A DNA stretch of 64,000 nt from Pseudomonas baetica (GTDB lineage Bacteria > Pseudomonadota > Gammaproteobacteria > Pseudomonadales > Pseudomonadaceae). The notes below the pieces were generated by a model. The model had not been told where the DNA came from. It saw only the letters and a program-made list of their open reading frames with translations, and made no database searches. Where the stretch lies: the NCBI RefSeq assembly GCF_002813455.1, contig NZ_PHHE01000001.1, forward strand, positions 1,736,001-1,800,000. The letters are read 5' to 3'. Both the position numbers and the translations under genes were made by a program. This document shows positions 51,728 to 60,559 of this stretch, in pieces. Positions within the stretch are counted from its first letter, which is position 1. Each line of letters opens with the position of its first letter.

Positions 51728-51841
51728 ATGAGCAATCCGACCAAGGCAAGGAAAACCGATAGCAGCGTTGATGCATGGGCCATTTTGTTCCTGATCATTC
51801 TCGTCGTAGGGACAGCGGTATTTTGGGTCAGTCATCAGTAA
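51728..51841 (+). CDS. Short single-helix membrane peptide
   Basis: 37 residues: basic N-terminus (MSNPTKARKTDSSVDAW), one membrane helix (AILFLIILVVGTAVFWV) and the end SHQ. AGAGG lies eight bases upstream of the ATG at 51728. The composition, with N-in charged start and one clean helix, is that of a real small membrane protein rather than a random frame. It is divergent from cysI and lies 118 bp before the binding-protein gene. No family is known to me. Confidence 0.68.
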   Translation: MSNPTKARKTDSSVDAWAILFLIILVVGTAVFWVSHQ

Positions 51842-51958
51842 ACGACCCTTCCGGGCCCGCGCCCGACGATTGTCGGACAAAAAACGGGATCAGGCGTCAA
51901 TAGCCGGTGGTTCGAGGGCTATACTGCGCGGCCTTTTTTCCTTGGGCCCGGATGATTC

Positions 51959-53032
51959 ATGTTGAAGTTTTTACACCTCAGCCTATTGCTGCTTGGCGCA
52001 TTCTGCGGGTCCGTTGCGCGCGCGGAATCGGTGCTGTTCCTCAATCCGGGCTCGACCGAGGAAGCATTCTGGGTCAGCTATTCGCAGTTCATGCAGGCGG
52101 CCGCCCGTGACCTGGGTGTCGAGTTGCAGATCCTTTATTCACAACGCCAGCCAGACCTGACCGTGGCCCAGGCCCGCGTCGCCCTGCAGGGGCCCGAACG
52201 TCCTGACTATCTGATCTTCGTCAACGAACACTACGTGGCGCCGCAGATTCTGCGTCTGGCGCAAGACAGCGGTGTAAAACTGTTTATGGTCAATGCCGGG
52301 CTCACAGCCGATCAGCAAGCGCTGGTCGGCGATCGCGCGGACCGGGTCGGCAGTCTGGTGCCCAACGACGAGGAGGGCGGCTACTTGATGATGAAGGAGC
52401 TGATTCGCCTGCATCCTGCGGTGGTACGCGGCGAGAAGATCGAGGTGTTGGCATTTTCCGGCCTGAAGATTACGCCGTCGGCACAATTGCGTGAGCTCGG
52501 TATGCAACGTGCGCTCGCCGAGCATCCACAAGTACGCCTGCGACAACTGGTCTACAGCGGCTGGACGCAGCAGCGTGCCTATGAACAGGCGAAACAACTG
52601 GTCAGCCGCTATCCGCAGGTGTCACTGGTGTGGTCGGCCAACGATGAAATGGCTTTCGGTGCGATGCGCGCCTTTGCCGAAGCGGGCAAGGTCCCGGGCA
52701 AGGATGCGCTGTTCAGCGCGGTCAATACCTCGCCGGCCGCTTTGCAGGCGCTGGTGGACGGGCGTCTGAGCGCACTGGTCGGCGGGCACTTCACCCTCGG
52801 CGGCTGGGCGCTGGTGCAGGTGCACGACGATGCGCAGGGTGTCGATCTGGAGCAGCACGGTGGTCGCGACCGTCAGTTGCCGCTGCTGCAACTGATCGAC
52901 AAAGCTCACGCTCGGAAATTGCTGGCAATGGGCGCAGCGCCGAACTACGGGGTTAATTTTCGCCAACTCTCGGCGAAGGGGCGCCCGGCGTCTTACCGCT
53001 ATGCATTCGACCTGCAAACCCTGATGCGCTGA
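51959..53032 (+). CDS. Periplasmic binding protein (sugar-ABC / LacI-like fold), orphan
   Basis: 357 residues with a signal peptide (MLKFLHLSLLLLGAFCGSVARA). The two-lobe fold shows ESVLFLNPGSTEEAFWVSYS, RPDYLIFVNEHYVAPQILRL, VSLVWSANDEMAFGAMRAFA and a C-terminal LVGGHFTLGGWALV. It resembles PBP1/Peripla_BP_4 proteins that feed ABC sugar importers or sensor kinases. No permease or ATPase accompanies it, so it may serve a sensor or a distant importer. A -10-like TATACT lies ~35 bp upstream. The ligand is unknown. Confidence 0.88.
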   Translation: MLKFLHLSLLLLGAFCGSVARAESVLFLNPGSTEEAFWVSYSQFMQAAARDLGVELQILYSQRQPDLTVAQARVALQGPERPDYLIFVNEHYVAPQILRLAQDSGVKLFMVNAGLTADQQALVGDRADRVGSLVPNDEEGGYLMMKELIRLHPAVVRGEKIEVLAFSGLKITPSAQLRELGMQRALAEHPQVRLRQLVYSGWTQQRAYEQAKQLVSRYPQVSLVWSANDEMAFGAMRAFAEAGKVPGKDALFSAVNTSPAALQALVDGRLSALVGGHFTLGGWALVQVHDDAQGVDLEQHGGRDRQLPLLQLIDKAHARKLLAMGAAPNYGVNFRQLSAKGRPASYRYAFDLQTLMR

Positions 53033-53038
53033 ACCACT

Positions 53039-53257
53039 TCACACCCCGGCGAAATGCAGCACCAGTTTGACGATGGCCAGCAAGGTCAGGGCAAACACCG
53101 CCGTGAACACAATCCCCAGAATCACGAAATGGCCGGGCTTGCCGTGGGTGAAATCCCTTGCCCGGTTCTTTGCGCTCTGCACCCCGAAGGCGGCGGCCAT
53201 GACACTGTGCAGCATCTGCCAGAAGCTCGGCGGTTTGTTGTCGACTGGATCGTCCAT
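53039..53257 (-). CDS. DUF2970 membrane protein
   Basis: 72 residues: PSFWQMLHSVMAAAFGVQSA is the DUF2970 signature, followed by one membrane helix (ILGIVFTAVFALTLLAIVKL). Only six bases separate its stop from the convergent binding-protein stop. The family has no assigned function. Confidence 0.9.
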   Translation of the reverse strand: MDDPVDNKPPSFWQMLHSVMAAAFGVQSAKNRARDFTHGKPGHFVILGIVFTAVFALTLLAIVKLVLHFAGV

Positions 53258-53428
53258 AAATCCCTCGTCAGCGCTGTGTGAACAGTAAGCATAGTCAAAT
53301 AAAGTCTGGGCACTGGCCTCTGTCGTCGGGCGTTATCCGATCTTCATTCGCGATAGATATGTACCACCAGCGCGGCCTTGCCCGGTGATTGACTGACGCT
53401 TCATTCAACAGCGTCAGGTAATCCCCCC
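53258..53428. other. Gap upstream of the giant LRR-NEL gene
   Basis: About 170 bp shared by divergent starts. No REP or operator palindrome was found. The + strand gene has only a weak ribosome site (CAGGTAAT before the ATG). Confidence 0.35.
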
Positions 53429-56400
53429 ATGATTGACACCCCGGCGGCCCTGGAAAAGGGTCAGCATCATCGTTTTCTGAAAAAAAAACTGCACGCGCGG
53501 ATACGCCATTTCACCGGCGCCGATATCCATCATTTAAGCCGGGCGAGAACGCCTGGCGGGTTGGCCGAAGGCAGCCTGCCAGCGTGGTTCGCGGCGCTGC
53601 CGGTTGATCAGCGCCAAATCGTGCGCGACAGCCAGGCGCGCAGCCGCACCTCCAATGAAACCCTGGCGAAAACCCTCAAGGGATTCAAAAGCGTCGCCGA
53701 GTTTGCGCAACCGTTGCTTGAGGCGGCTCTGGAGAAAAAGTTTGGTTTGAAAGTCGATACAACGAAGACCTGGTGGTACAGCGAAATTCTCACCGACGCG
53801 CTGGGTACCGATCAGACCCTGTTGCAGTTGGCGCTGCGCAATTTCCGTGAAGGGCAAACCTTTAGTGCGCGCGAGCTGATCGCCGAACAGGGCGAACCGG
53901 CGCCCATGGGCCGGGGCAGCGAAGGCCTGTACGGTTGGTACTATCCGAAAAGTGGCCCGTCAAAGTGCTACAAGATCAAAAAACTGCCCATTCCACCGGC
54001 CGAGTTTGCTGCGCTGTGCCGTGAACTGGATGTCGGCAAACAGTATCAGGATCATCTGCAAGCGATCTTCGACGGCGAGGACAAACGCACTGCTGTCAAA
54101 GCCCAGACGATTACGGCATGGAAGGACAGCCTGCGCGTGCATGCACACCTGGCGCATGCCCAGGCGCGGATCTCACCTTCGGGTTATCTCGCGTTACTGG
54201 ACGTGCTCAACGGTGAAAAAAACCCACAGCTGGACGGTGAAGCGGTCGCGTTCAGTCAGTTGTATGTACTCGGCTCAGCGGTCAGCGAAATGTTCGTCAT
54301 CGGCGCCCGCCGACGCAAAGGCAAGAACATCGATTTCAGCTGGAATAACCCCGGTGTGAATCTGTTTGACGTGCTGACCTATAAAGATTCGCGGATCATC
54401 GTTTGCATACCCGGTGATCCGGTGGCTCCGGTCAAGGAGTACCCTTCGCTGCGAGCCTTTGAAAAGGATCTGGCGCTGCGTTTGCGTAGTGTGAATTACC
54501 AGCGCTGGTTCATGCGCCTGGTGCCCCACGGCGAGGCCGGCAAGTTTCTTGGCAAGATCCAGCCGGCCTTGCAGACGCTGAAGTGGAACGCTGACTTTGC
54601 GTACCGGGGGCAGGGCATGGCGGGCAGTCGGGACGGTGCCTACGAACGTGTTTACCATGACGAACCGCAACTGGACATCATTGAGGCCTTCTTCGCGGGC
54701 GAGCTGTTCAATGAGCTGTATGACAGGCACGAGAAGCGCCTGAAAACCTCGGCGGAGCAATTGGCAGTGCCCACCGCCAAGGTCGATCATGACGCCTGGT
54801 ATGAGCGCATGATGCACTACGCCGAGTGGGGCCTGAGCATCCTCAACGTCGCGGCGTTTTTTGTGCCCGGCCTGGGCGAAGTGATGATGGCCGTGATGGC
54901 CGTGCAACTGACGATGGATGTGTATCACGGCGTGCAAGCGTGGAGCATCGGTGACACCGACCTGGCATGGCATTATCTGGGCGCGGTGGCCGCCAACGTA
55001 GCGTTCATGGCCGTCGCCGGCGCTGCAGCGAGCAAAGCACCGAAAATACTCGCTACGCCGATTGTCGAGGGGCTGGTCAAGGTCCGGTTGCCGTTCGGTG
55101 ACGAACAACTGTGGCGCCCGGGCCTGACCCCTTACAAGAGCACAACGCGCCTGCCTGCGGGGCTTGCGCCGGATGCGCTGGGCCAATACACGCTGGACGG
55201 CAAAAGCTATCTGAAGATTGATGGCGAGGTGTATGAAAAGACCTTCGATCCGCAGGCCAACAGATGGCGAATCAAGCATCCAGATGATCCGCAGGCGTAT
55301 CACCCGGTGCTTGAGCACAACGGCCAGGGCGCCTGGCGACATGGCTTCGAGCGCCCGCTGGAGTGGGATCGTGCCACGTTGCTACGACGCCTGGGCCCCG
55401 CGACGGACGGCTTTGACGTGGCGACGCTGGAGCGCATTGCCGATCTCAGCGGCGTCGACGATGCCGCCTTGCGCGCCATGCACACGGACAACCTGCCGAT
55501 GCCTTCGACGTTGGCCGACACGCTGCGCCAGTTTCGAATCGACCGCCAGCTTAATGAAATGATTGAACAGATTCGCCTTGGCCAAGCCGTTCCAGACGAC
55601 CTTTACCCGTATGCCGTGCCAGAGATGGTCAACCTGTCGCGCTGGCCGCAGGGGCGTGTCATTGAAGTGTTTGACCCGGCCAACCCGAGCAGCGCGGTTT
55701 CCCGTTATGGTCAGGCCACAACACCGGCCAGGTCGGCCATCAGGGTTTCCCGGTCGCAGGTTTCAGCAGGCCAATTGCCGGAACAGGTGCTTGCAGCGCT
55801 GGACGAGCAAGACACCGTCACTCTGCTCGGTTTTGAAGGTGCCAGGGTCCGCGCCCAGCGCACCGCCGTGCTGCGTGAACAACTGGCCAACCATGTGGCA
55901 GCCAACAAACGTACGGTGTTCGAGCGCATCAACGCAGCCGACCGCGCGCCTGTCACACAAACACCGGGATTGACGGCGTTACGCGAGGTATTTCCGAAAC
56001 TCTCGACAGGCGCGGTCGAAGAGATTCTGAAGGCTGCCAGCGCGCGCGAGCGGTTGTTCATCAAACAAAACGATCGCCTGCCGACCAGCCTGCTGCTGAA
56101 GGCGCGTGCGCGAATGCGCATCGCGCGGCTGAATCAGGCGCTGGTCGGCCTGCAGCTGGACAACGCAGCCTCGGCCGACAGCCGTCGCCTGGCCCTGCAC
56201 GCCCTGGAAAAGCTGCCCGGCTGGCCGGATAACCTGCGCCTGGAGGTCCGCCAGCAAGACGTGGCCGGCACGTTGCTCGACAGCATCGGCAGCGAGTCGG
56301 CCACACAGGTCAAGTACCTGGTTACCGATGGCTATCAGCACAATCAACCCGGCCAGTTCCAGGCGTTCGATCAGGTGGGCAATCCGCTGAACAGCGTACC

Positions 56401-59400
56401 TGCTAGAGGTGACAATTTTTACCCCTCGATCATGTCGGCGCTGCCGGATAACGCGCGGCTGCAACTGGGGTTACCGCATGTAGGACAGCAGGCGCAATTG
56501 CAGCGCGCACTGGCCAGCCATGCGACAACGCACCGTGAGCAGATGCTCGAGGTGCTGATTCCGCATGCACCCGCCCGGCGCTTCAAGTCACCGCTGAAAC
56601 TGTCCGACGGACGTACGGGCTATCGCTTGAGCGGACGCGGTGCGGGCGGCAGGCGCAATCATTTGTTGCTGGCACGGGTGCGGGATATCTACCCCAACTT
56701 CTCCGATGAAGTGGCTGAAGGCATGGTCAATCAATTATTGCTGGAGGGGCGGAGCACCTCACAGATTTTCCATTTACTCAATGAGCGGGCCCGCGAATAT
56801 GAGGCGCTACGGGTGCAGCTGGAGCACTGGAGTCAGGCCGACGGTGCGGTGTTTGTGCGCGCTCCGGTCGCGCGAGTCATTCTCGACACCTGGCGCCTGC
56901 GGGGGCTGTGTGATGTCGAAGCCACTGTGCGTCTGGACCTGAATGCCGTCGACCGTTTGCCCGAACTGCACGCCAACTTTCCACATGTACGCACACTGGG
57001 GCTGAGCATTACCAACGTGGTGGGCCAAAGCAGTGAGGCCTTCGTGCGCCAGTTTCCCAACGTTCGGGCGCTGGAAGTGGCGATCTGGCAGGGCGCCGTG
57101 GGCACACTACTGGTCGAATCACTCAGATCACTGACGAGCATTCGCGAGTTACAAGTGATCGGCAGGCTGGACCAGGAATTCAGCGACACAGCTCAAGCCC
57201 TGGTGGATGCCATGCCCCAACTGGAGCGCCTCGCGTTGCACGGCATGACAGGCGAACTGGACGTCAGTCGTCTGTCGAATCTGCGCTCATTGAACATCTC
57301 CGGAACCCAGCAGAGCTGGCCAAAAGGCGTATTCGGGTTGCCGCATCTGAGGGCGCTGGACCTCAGTTATACGCGGATCACCACACTGCCGGACGAACTG
57401 TTTGTGGAGCCTCAGCCGCTCTGGGCCGGGTTGAAGATCAACTGGGCCAGACTCGATCAGGAGCAGTTCGTCAAAGCCTACGACTACCTGCACAACGACC
57501 CGGCCCACAGGGTCAATACCGAACAAATGCTTGATGTCTATTGCCGCGGCACACTCAAGGAGGCCATGGATTCGGGCAACGAGATGGCGACGACGGCGTT
57601 GCGCCAACTGAAGCGTGAGGGGCTTTCCGGGCAGACGCTGCTGGCGCACGTCAATGGTGTACGCCAGGACGGTAACGTACTGTCCGAGCAGCTCACGGTC
57701 TGGCAGCAAACCCCCAAAAGCGTCAACGGCAAACCCGTCGGGCTGCGCGATCGCGAAGTGGCAGCCTCGCGGATACGCGAGTGTTGGCGCAATGGCCTGC
57801 ACCAGCGCTATGGCGCACAGCAGTCGGCGACGGCTTTTGAACCGCGTCCCGGACCTTCGACTTCGCGGCCCGGCCCGATAACGTTGCTGGCCGATACCGC
57901 GACGCTTGAATTGCCTGCTGCCACGCTGGGTGATCTGCCGCAACTGCCGACGCTGTCAACGACCGGCTTCAGCCATGTGCGCACCCTGAAAATGTCGGAA
58001 GTGCTGGTTTCACCCGAGGACTTCAGCGCGTTTTTGCGCCATTTTCCTGAGCTCGGCACCCTGGATCTGAGTCGCAATCAACTGCTCGAGATGCCGTCGA
58101 TTCTGCCTGGCCTCGACCATCTGAATAAGCTCAGCCTGCACCACAACTACCTGTCGATCACCTCAGCTAACCAGACCCGCTTGAACGGTTTGCACGGTCT
58201 GGAATATCTGGATTTACGCTACAACCGCATTGAGTCATTGAATGCCACTTCGCTGCGCGGCTTGAAAGTCTTGCGCCTGGGCCATTCGGCGATCGAGAAC
58301 TGGCCCACGGGGGTGCTGGATTTGCCGAATCTGTTGCAACTGGAGCTGAACAACAGTGCGATCACGACAATCCCCGAGGCCGCACTGACAGCCCGAGAGG
58401 GCCTCTGGATTGATTTGAGCGGCTGCCGTCTGAGCGAGAATGCGCGCCAGCGTTTGCTGGAGGCTTCTCGCTCGATCGTGCCAATGGGTATGTCCAGAGC
58501 CGACTTGCGCGATGGCATCACCGTGAGCGGTGGCCCGGCTTACTACCCGCCGCTGGTGAGCAAAAATCCCGAGCTGCTACTGGCGTTGCCGGTGATGCAG
58601 ACGAGCGACCTGTCGCGGATGACGGCGCAAGCTCGACTGCAGCGGCTCGATACCGAATTGGGTGGCGCCGAGGCGATCCAGGCCGTAGACGAACTGACGG
58701 GACGCCTGGGTGGCGCCGTTCCCCTGTTCGCGCAACTGACCCGATGGGATGAGCAATTTCAGGCATTGACCCGGAGCCTGAACGAGTGGATTTCGGCGCC
58801 GCCATTTCAATTGCGCGAACTGTCCTTTCCCCTCTGGGTGTCCGCCATGGAGCGACGCAAGGCGGCTGACCTGATTCTCGCCTGCTGGCGCCAGAATCTG
58901 CGCGGTGCCGTGCCGGTTGAGGGGCTGGACGGTGGCTTTACCCTTGACCTGTTCGACATTCCACTGGGGCGATTGCCGGCCTTGTCAGGTGATTTTGCCC
59001 ACGTCGGCGTACTGAAACTGAACAGGCTTTTTCTCGCCGAGAACGGCCTTGACGGATTTCTCGATGGCTTTGCAGGCGTGCACACGCTTGAACTCAATGG
59101 CAACCAACTCACGATGCTGCCGGAACCGGTGACCGCTTTGCCCGCGTTGCGTCGGCTTTCGGCTTCGCATAATCGCTTGTCCGCGTCGCCAGCGCTTCAG
59201 ACGCACCTGAGCGCCCTGACTCATCTGCAATCACTTGATCTGTCGCAGAACTGGCTGGAAGAGCTGGATGTGTCGGCGTTGACCGGCCTTGAACGCCTCG
59301 TTTTGCACGGCAATCGATTGGTCTACTGGCCGGGCGGGGTGCTGACGCTCCCGGCACTGCGCGCGCTTGATCTGCGCGACAACATGATCGAAACCATTCC

Positions 59401-60490
59401 CCAGGTGTTGATGAGCGATGCTCATCGCCGGCTGCGCGCAGGCACTAATCTGGCGAACAACGATAACCTGGAAGGCGCCAGCCTGATCATGCTGCGCAAC
59501 CACATGCAGGACGGTGAAACAATGCTGGGTTGGCCTTCCACTGAAATTGACGAAGTGCTGGAAAGCCTGGTGAGCGATAGCGACTTCGATACTGAAGAGT
59601 CTGCCATGAGTGACGAGATGATCGATGTCAGTCATGTGACGGGAACGGCTGCGCGCGAACGCTGGATCGATCCGGCTGCCGATGACGCCGAGGCATTGAC
59701 GCGGGTCTGGAACGATCTGGAACAGGTGCCGGACAGTGCTGCCTTCTTCAACCTGCTCGATGGTCTGGATGGAACGAGGGATTTCCTTCAGGGACGTACC
59801 GAACTCACCCGTCGCGTGCATCGGGTGCTGACAGTTGCCGAACAAAACCCGGAGTTGCGGGAAGTCCTGTTCAACATGGCCAAGTCGCCGCAAACCTGCA
59901 AAGACGGACGCATATTGCTGTTCAGCGATATCGAAGTAAAAGTCTTTGAACTGGAAACCGTTCAGGCAACGCCTGAGAGTCAACAGGACAACGTGTTGTT
60001 CAAGCTGGGCAGAAATCTGTTTCGTCTGGGCAAGCTTGAAAAGATTGCCGACCGCGACATTCTGCAACGTCAGTCACAGGGTGGCAGGCCTGACCCGGCG
60101 GAAGTGCGCCTGGCTTACCGAATCGGCCTGCGCGAGCGTCTTGAGTTGCCAGGGCAACCCACCGACATGATCTACAGCGGCAACGTGACGGCGTTGATGC
60201 TGGATGCCGCCTACGCCGAGGTCATTGCCGCGGAACAGAGCGATGCTCTGATCGAGGAGATGGTCGGACGTCAGTACTGGGCCGATCATCTGAGGCGTAA
60301 GTATCCGCAGCGATTTCGCGTATTGAAGGAGGCTCAGGCCAAGACACAAGGCGAATTCGAGGACCGTTATCCTGACCTGAACGATGCCTATCTGGCGGAG
60401 CTGGGCACGCTGGAAGTCACGTTCAAGACCGAGGAAACCGCATTACTGGTTGAGCTTAGCAAAGTCGAACGATTGCAGTTCACTCAGTAA
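53429..60490 (+). CDS. Giant effector-like protein: ToxA_N-like region, three LRR blocks, C-terminal NEL E3 ubiquitin ligase domain
   Basis: 2353 residues in one frame. Residues 1-~640 resemble the dermonecrotic-toxin-like N-terminal region (DUF6543) of Pseudomonas proteins, with a hydrophobic hairpin at ~465-535 (SILNVAAFFVPGLGEVMMAV). LRR blocks lie at ~1150-1340, ~1485-1670 and ~1835-2000 (repeat unit L-x-x-LxLxxNxLxxLP, for example LGTLDLSRNQLLEMPSILPG). Residues ~2070-2353 form a NEL domain. The catalytic Cys is probably C2157 in KSPQTCKDGR (the C-x-D of IpaH/SspH ligases), and LFKLGRNLFRLGKLEKIADR follows. NEL ligases ubiquitinate host proteins after delivery into eukaryotic cells. No secretion genes are adjacent, and the export route is unknown. 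Confidence 0.92.
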   Translation: MIDTPAALEKGQHHRFLKKKLHARIRHFTGADIHHLSRARTPGGLAEGSLPAWFAALPVDQRQIVRDSQARSRTSNETLAKTLKGFKSVAEFAQPLLEAALEKKFGLKVDTTKTWWYSEILTDALGTDQTLLQLALRNFREGQTFSARELIAEQGEPAPMGRGSEGLYGWYYPKSGPSKCYKIKKLPIPPAEFAALCRELDVGKQYQDHLQAIFDGEDKRTAVKAQTITAWKDSLRVHAHLAHAQARISPSGYLALLDVLNGEKNPQLDGEAVAFSQLYVLGSAVSEMFVIGARRRKGKNIDFSWNNPGVNLFDVLTYKDSRIIVCIPGDPVAPVKEYPSLRAFEKDLALRLRSVNYQRWFMRLVPHGEAGKFLGKIQPALQTLKWNADFAYRGQGMAGSRDGAYERVYHDEPQLDIIEAFFAGELFNELYDRHEKRLKTSAEQLAVPTAKVDHDAWYERMMHYAEWGLSILNVAAFFVPGLGEVMMAVMAVQLTMDVYHGVQAWSIGDTDLAWHYLGAVAANVAFMAVAGAAASKAPKILATPIVEGLVKVRLPFGDEQLWRPGLTPYKSTTRLPAGLAPDALGQYTLDGKSYLKIDGEVYEKTFDPQANRWRIKHPDDPQAYHPVLEHNGQGAWRHGFERPLEWDRATLLRRLGPATDGFDVATLERIADLSGVDDAALRAMHTDNLPMPSTLADTLRQFRIDRQLNEMIEQIRLGQAVPDDLYPYAVPEMVNLSRWPQGRVIEVFDPANPSSAVSRYGQATTPARSAIRVSRSQVSAGQLPEQVLAALDEQDTVTLLGFEGARVRAQRTAVLREQLANHVAANKRTVFERINAADRAPVTQTPGLTALREVFPKLSTGAVEEILKAASARERLFIKQNDRLPTSLLLKARARMRIARLNQALVGLQLDNAASADSRRLALHALEKLPGWPDNLRLEVRQQDVAGTLLDSIGSESATQVKYLVTDGYQHNQPGQFQAFDQVGNPLNSVPARGDNFYPSIMSALPDNARLQLGLPHVGQQAQLQRALASHATTHREQMLEVLIPHAPARRFKSPLKLSDGRTGYRLSGRGAGGRRNHLLLARVRDIYPNFSDEVAEGMVNQLLLEGRSTSQIFHLLNERAREYEALRVQLEHWSQADGAVFVRAPVARVILDTWRLRGLCDVEATVRLDLNAVDRLPELHANFPHVRTLGLSITNVVGQSSEAFVRQFPNVRALEVAIWQGAVGTLLVESLRSLTSIRELQVIGRLDQEFSDTAQALVDAMPQLERLALHGMTGELDVSRLSNLRSLNISGTQQSWPKGVFGLPHLRALDLSYTRITTLPDELFVEPQPLWAGLKINWARLDQEQFVKAYDYLHNDPAHRVNTEQMLDVYCRGTLKEAMDSGNEMATTALRQLKREGLSGQTLLAHVNGVRQDGNVLSEQLTVWQQTPKSVNGKPVGLRDREVAASRIRECWRNGLHQRYGAQQSATAFEPRPGPSTSRPGPITLLADTATLELPAATLGDLPQLPTLSTTGFSHVRTLKMSEVLVSPEDFSAFLRHFPELGTLDLSRNQLLEMPSILPGLDHLNKLSLHHNYLSITSANQTRLNGLHGLEYLDLRYNRIESLNATSLRGLKVLRLGHSAIENWPTGVLDLPNLLQLELNNSAITTIPEAALTAREGLWIDLSGCRLSENARQRLLEASRSIVPMGMSRADLRDGITVSGGPAYYPPLVSKNPELLLALPVMQTSDLSRMTAQARLQRLDTELGGAEAIQAVDELTGRLGGAVPLFAQLTRWDEQFQALTRSLNEWISAPPFQLRELSFPLWVSAMERRKAADLILACWRQNLRGAVPVEGLDGGFTLDLFDIPLGRLPALSGDFAHVGVLKLNRLFLAENGLDGFLDGFAGVHTLELNGNQLTMLPEPVTALPALRRLSASHNRLSASPALQTHLSALTHLQSLDLSQNWLEELDVSALTGLERLVLHGNRLVYWPGGVLTLPALRALDLRDNMIETIPQVLMSDAHRRLRAGTNLANNDNLEGASLIMLRNHMQDGETMLGWPSTEIDEVLESLVSDSDFDTEESAMSDEMIDVSHVTGTAARERWIDPAADDAEALTRVWNDLEQVPDSAAFFNLLDGLDGTRDFLQGRTELTRRVHRVLTVAEQNPELREVLFNMAKSPQTCKDGRILLFSDIEVKVFELETVQATPESQQDNVLFKLGRNLFRLGKLEKIADRDILQRQSQGGRPDPAEVRLAYRIGLRERLELPGQPTDMIYSGNVTALMLDAAYAEVIAAEQSDALIEEMVGRQYWADHLRRKYPQRFRVLKEAQAKTQGEFEDRYPDLNDAYLAELGTLEVTFKTEETALLVELSKVERLQFTQ

Positions 60491-60502
60491 ACGGTGCAGT
60501 GA

Positions 60503-60538
60503 CACCTCGGCCGCCGTGAGGCATGCCGAGGTGTTTTT
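60503..60538 (+). terminator. Rho-independent terminator of the NEL gene
   Basis: CACCTCGGC and GCCGAGGTG pair around a 13-base loop and are followed by five Ts. It lies between the NEL gene and the convergent metH stop. Confidence 0.88.
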
Positions 60539-60559
60539 CCGGATCGGCAGTGCTTTGAC

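Noticed and set aside
51907..52110. Short plus-strand frame upstream of the binding protein
   Set aside because: It overlaps the signal peptide of the binding-protein gene in another frame and has no ribosome site.
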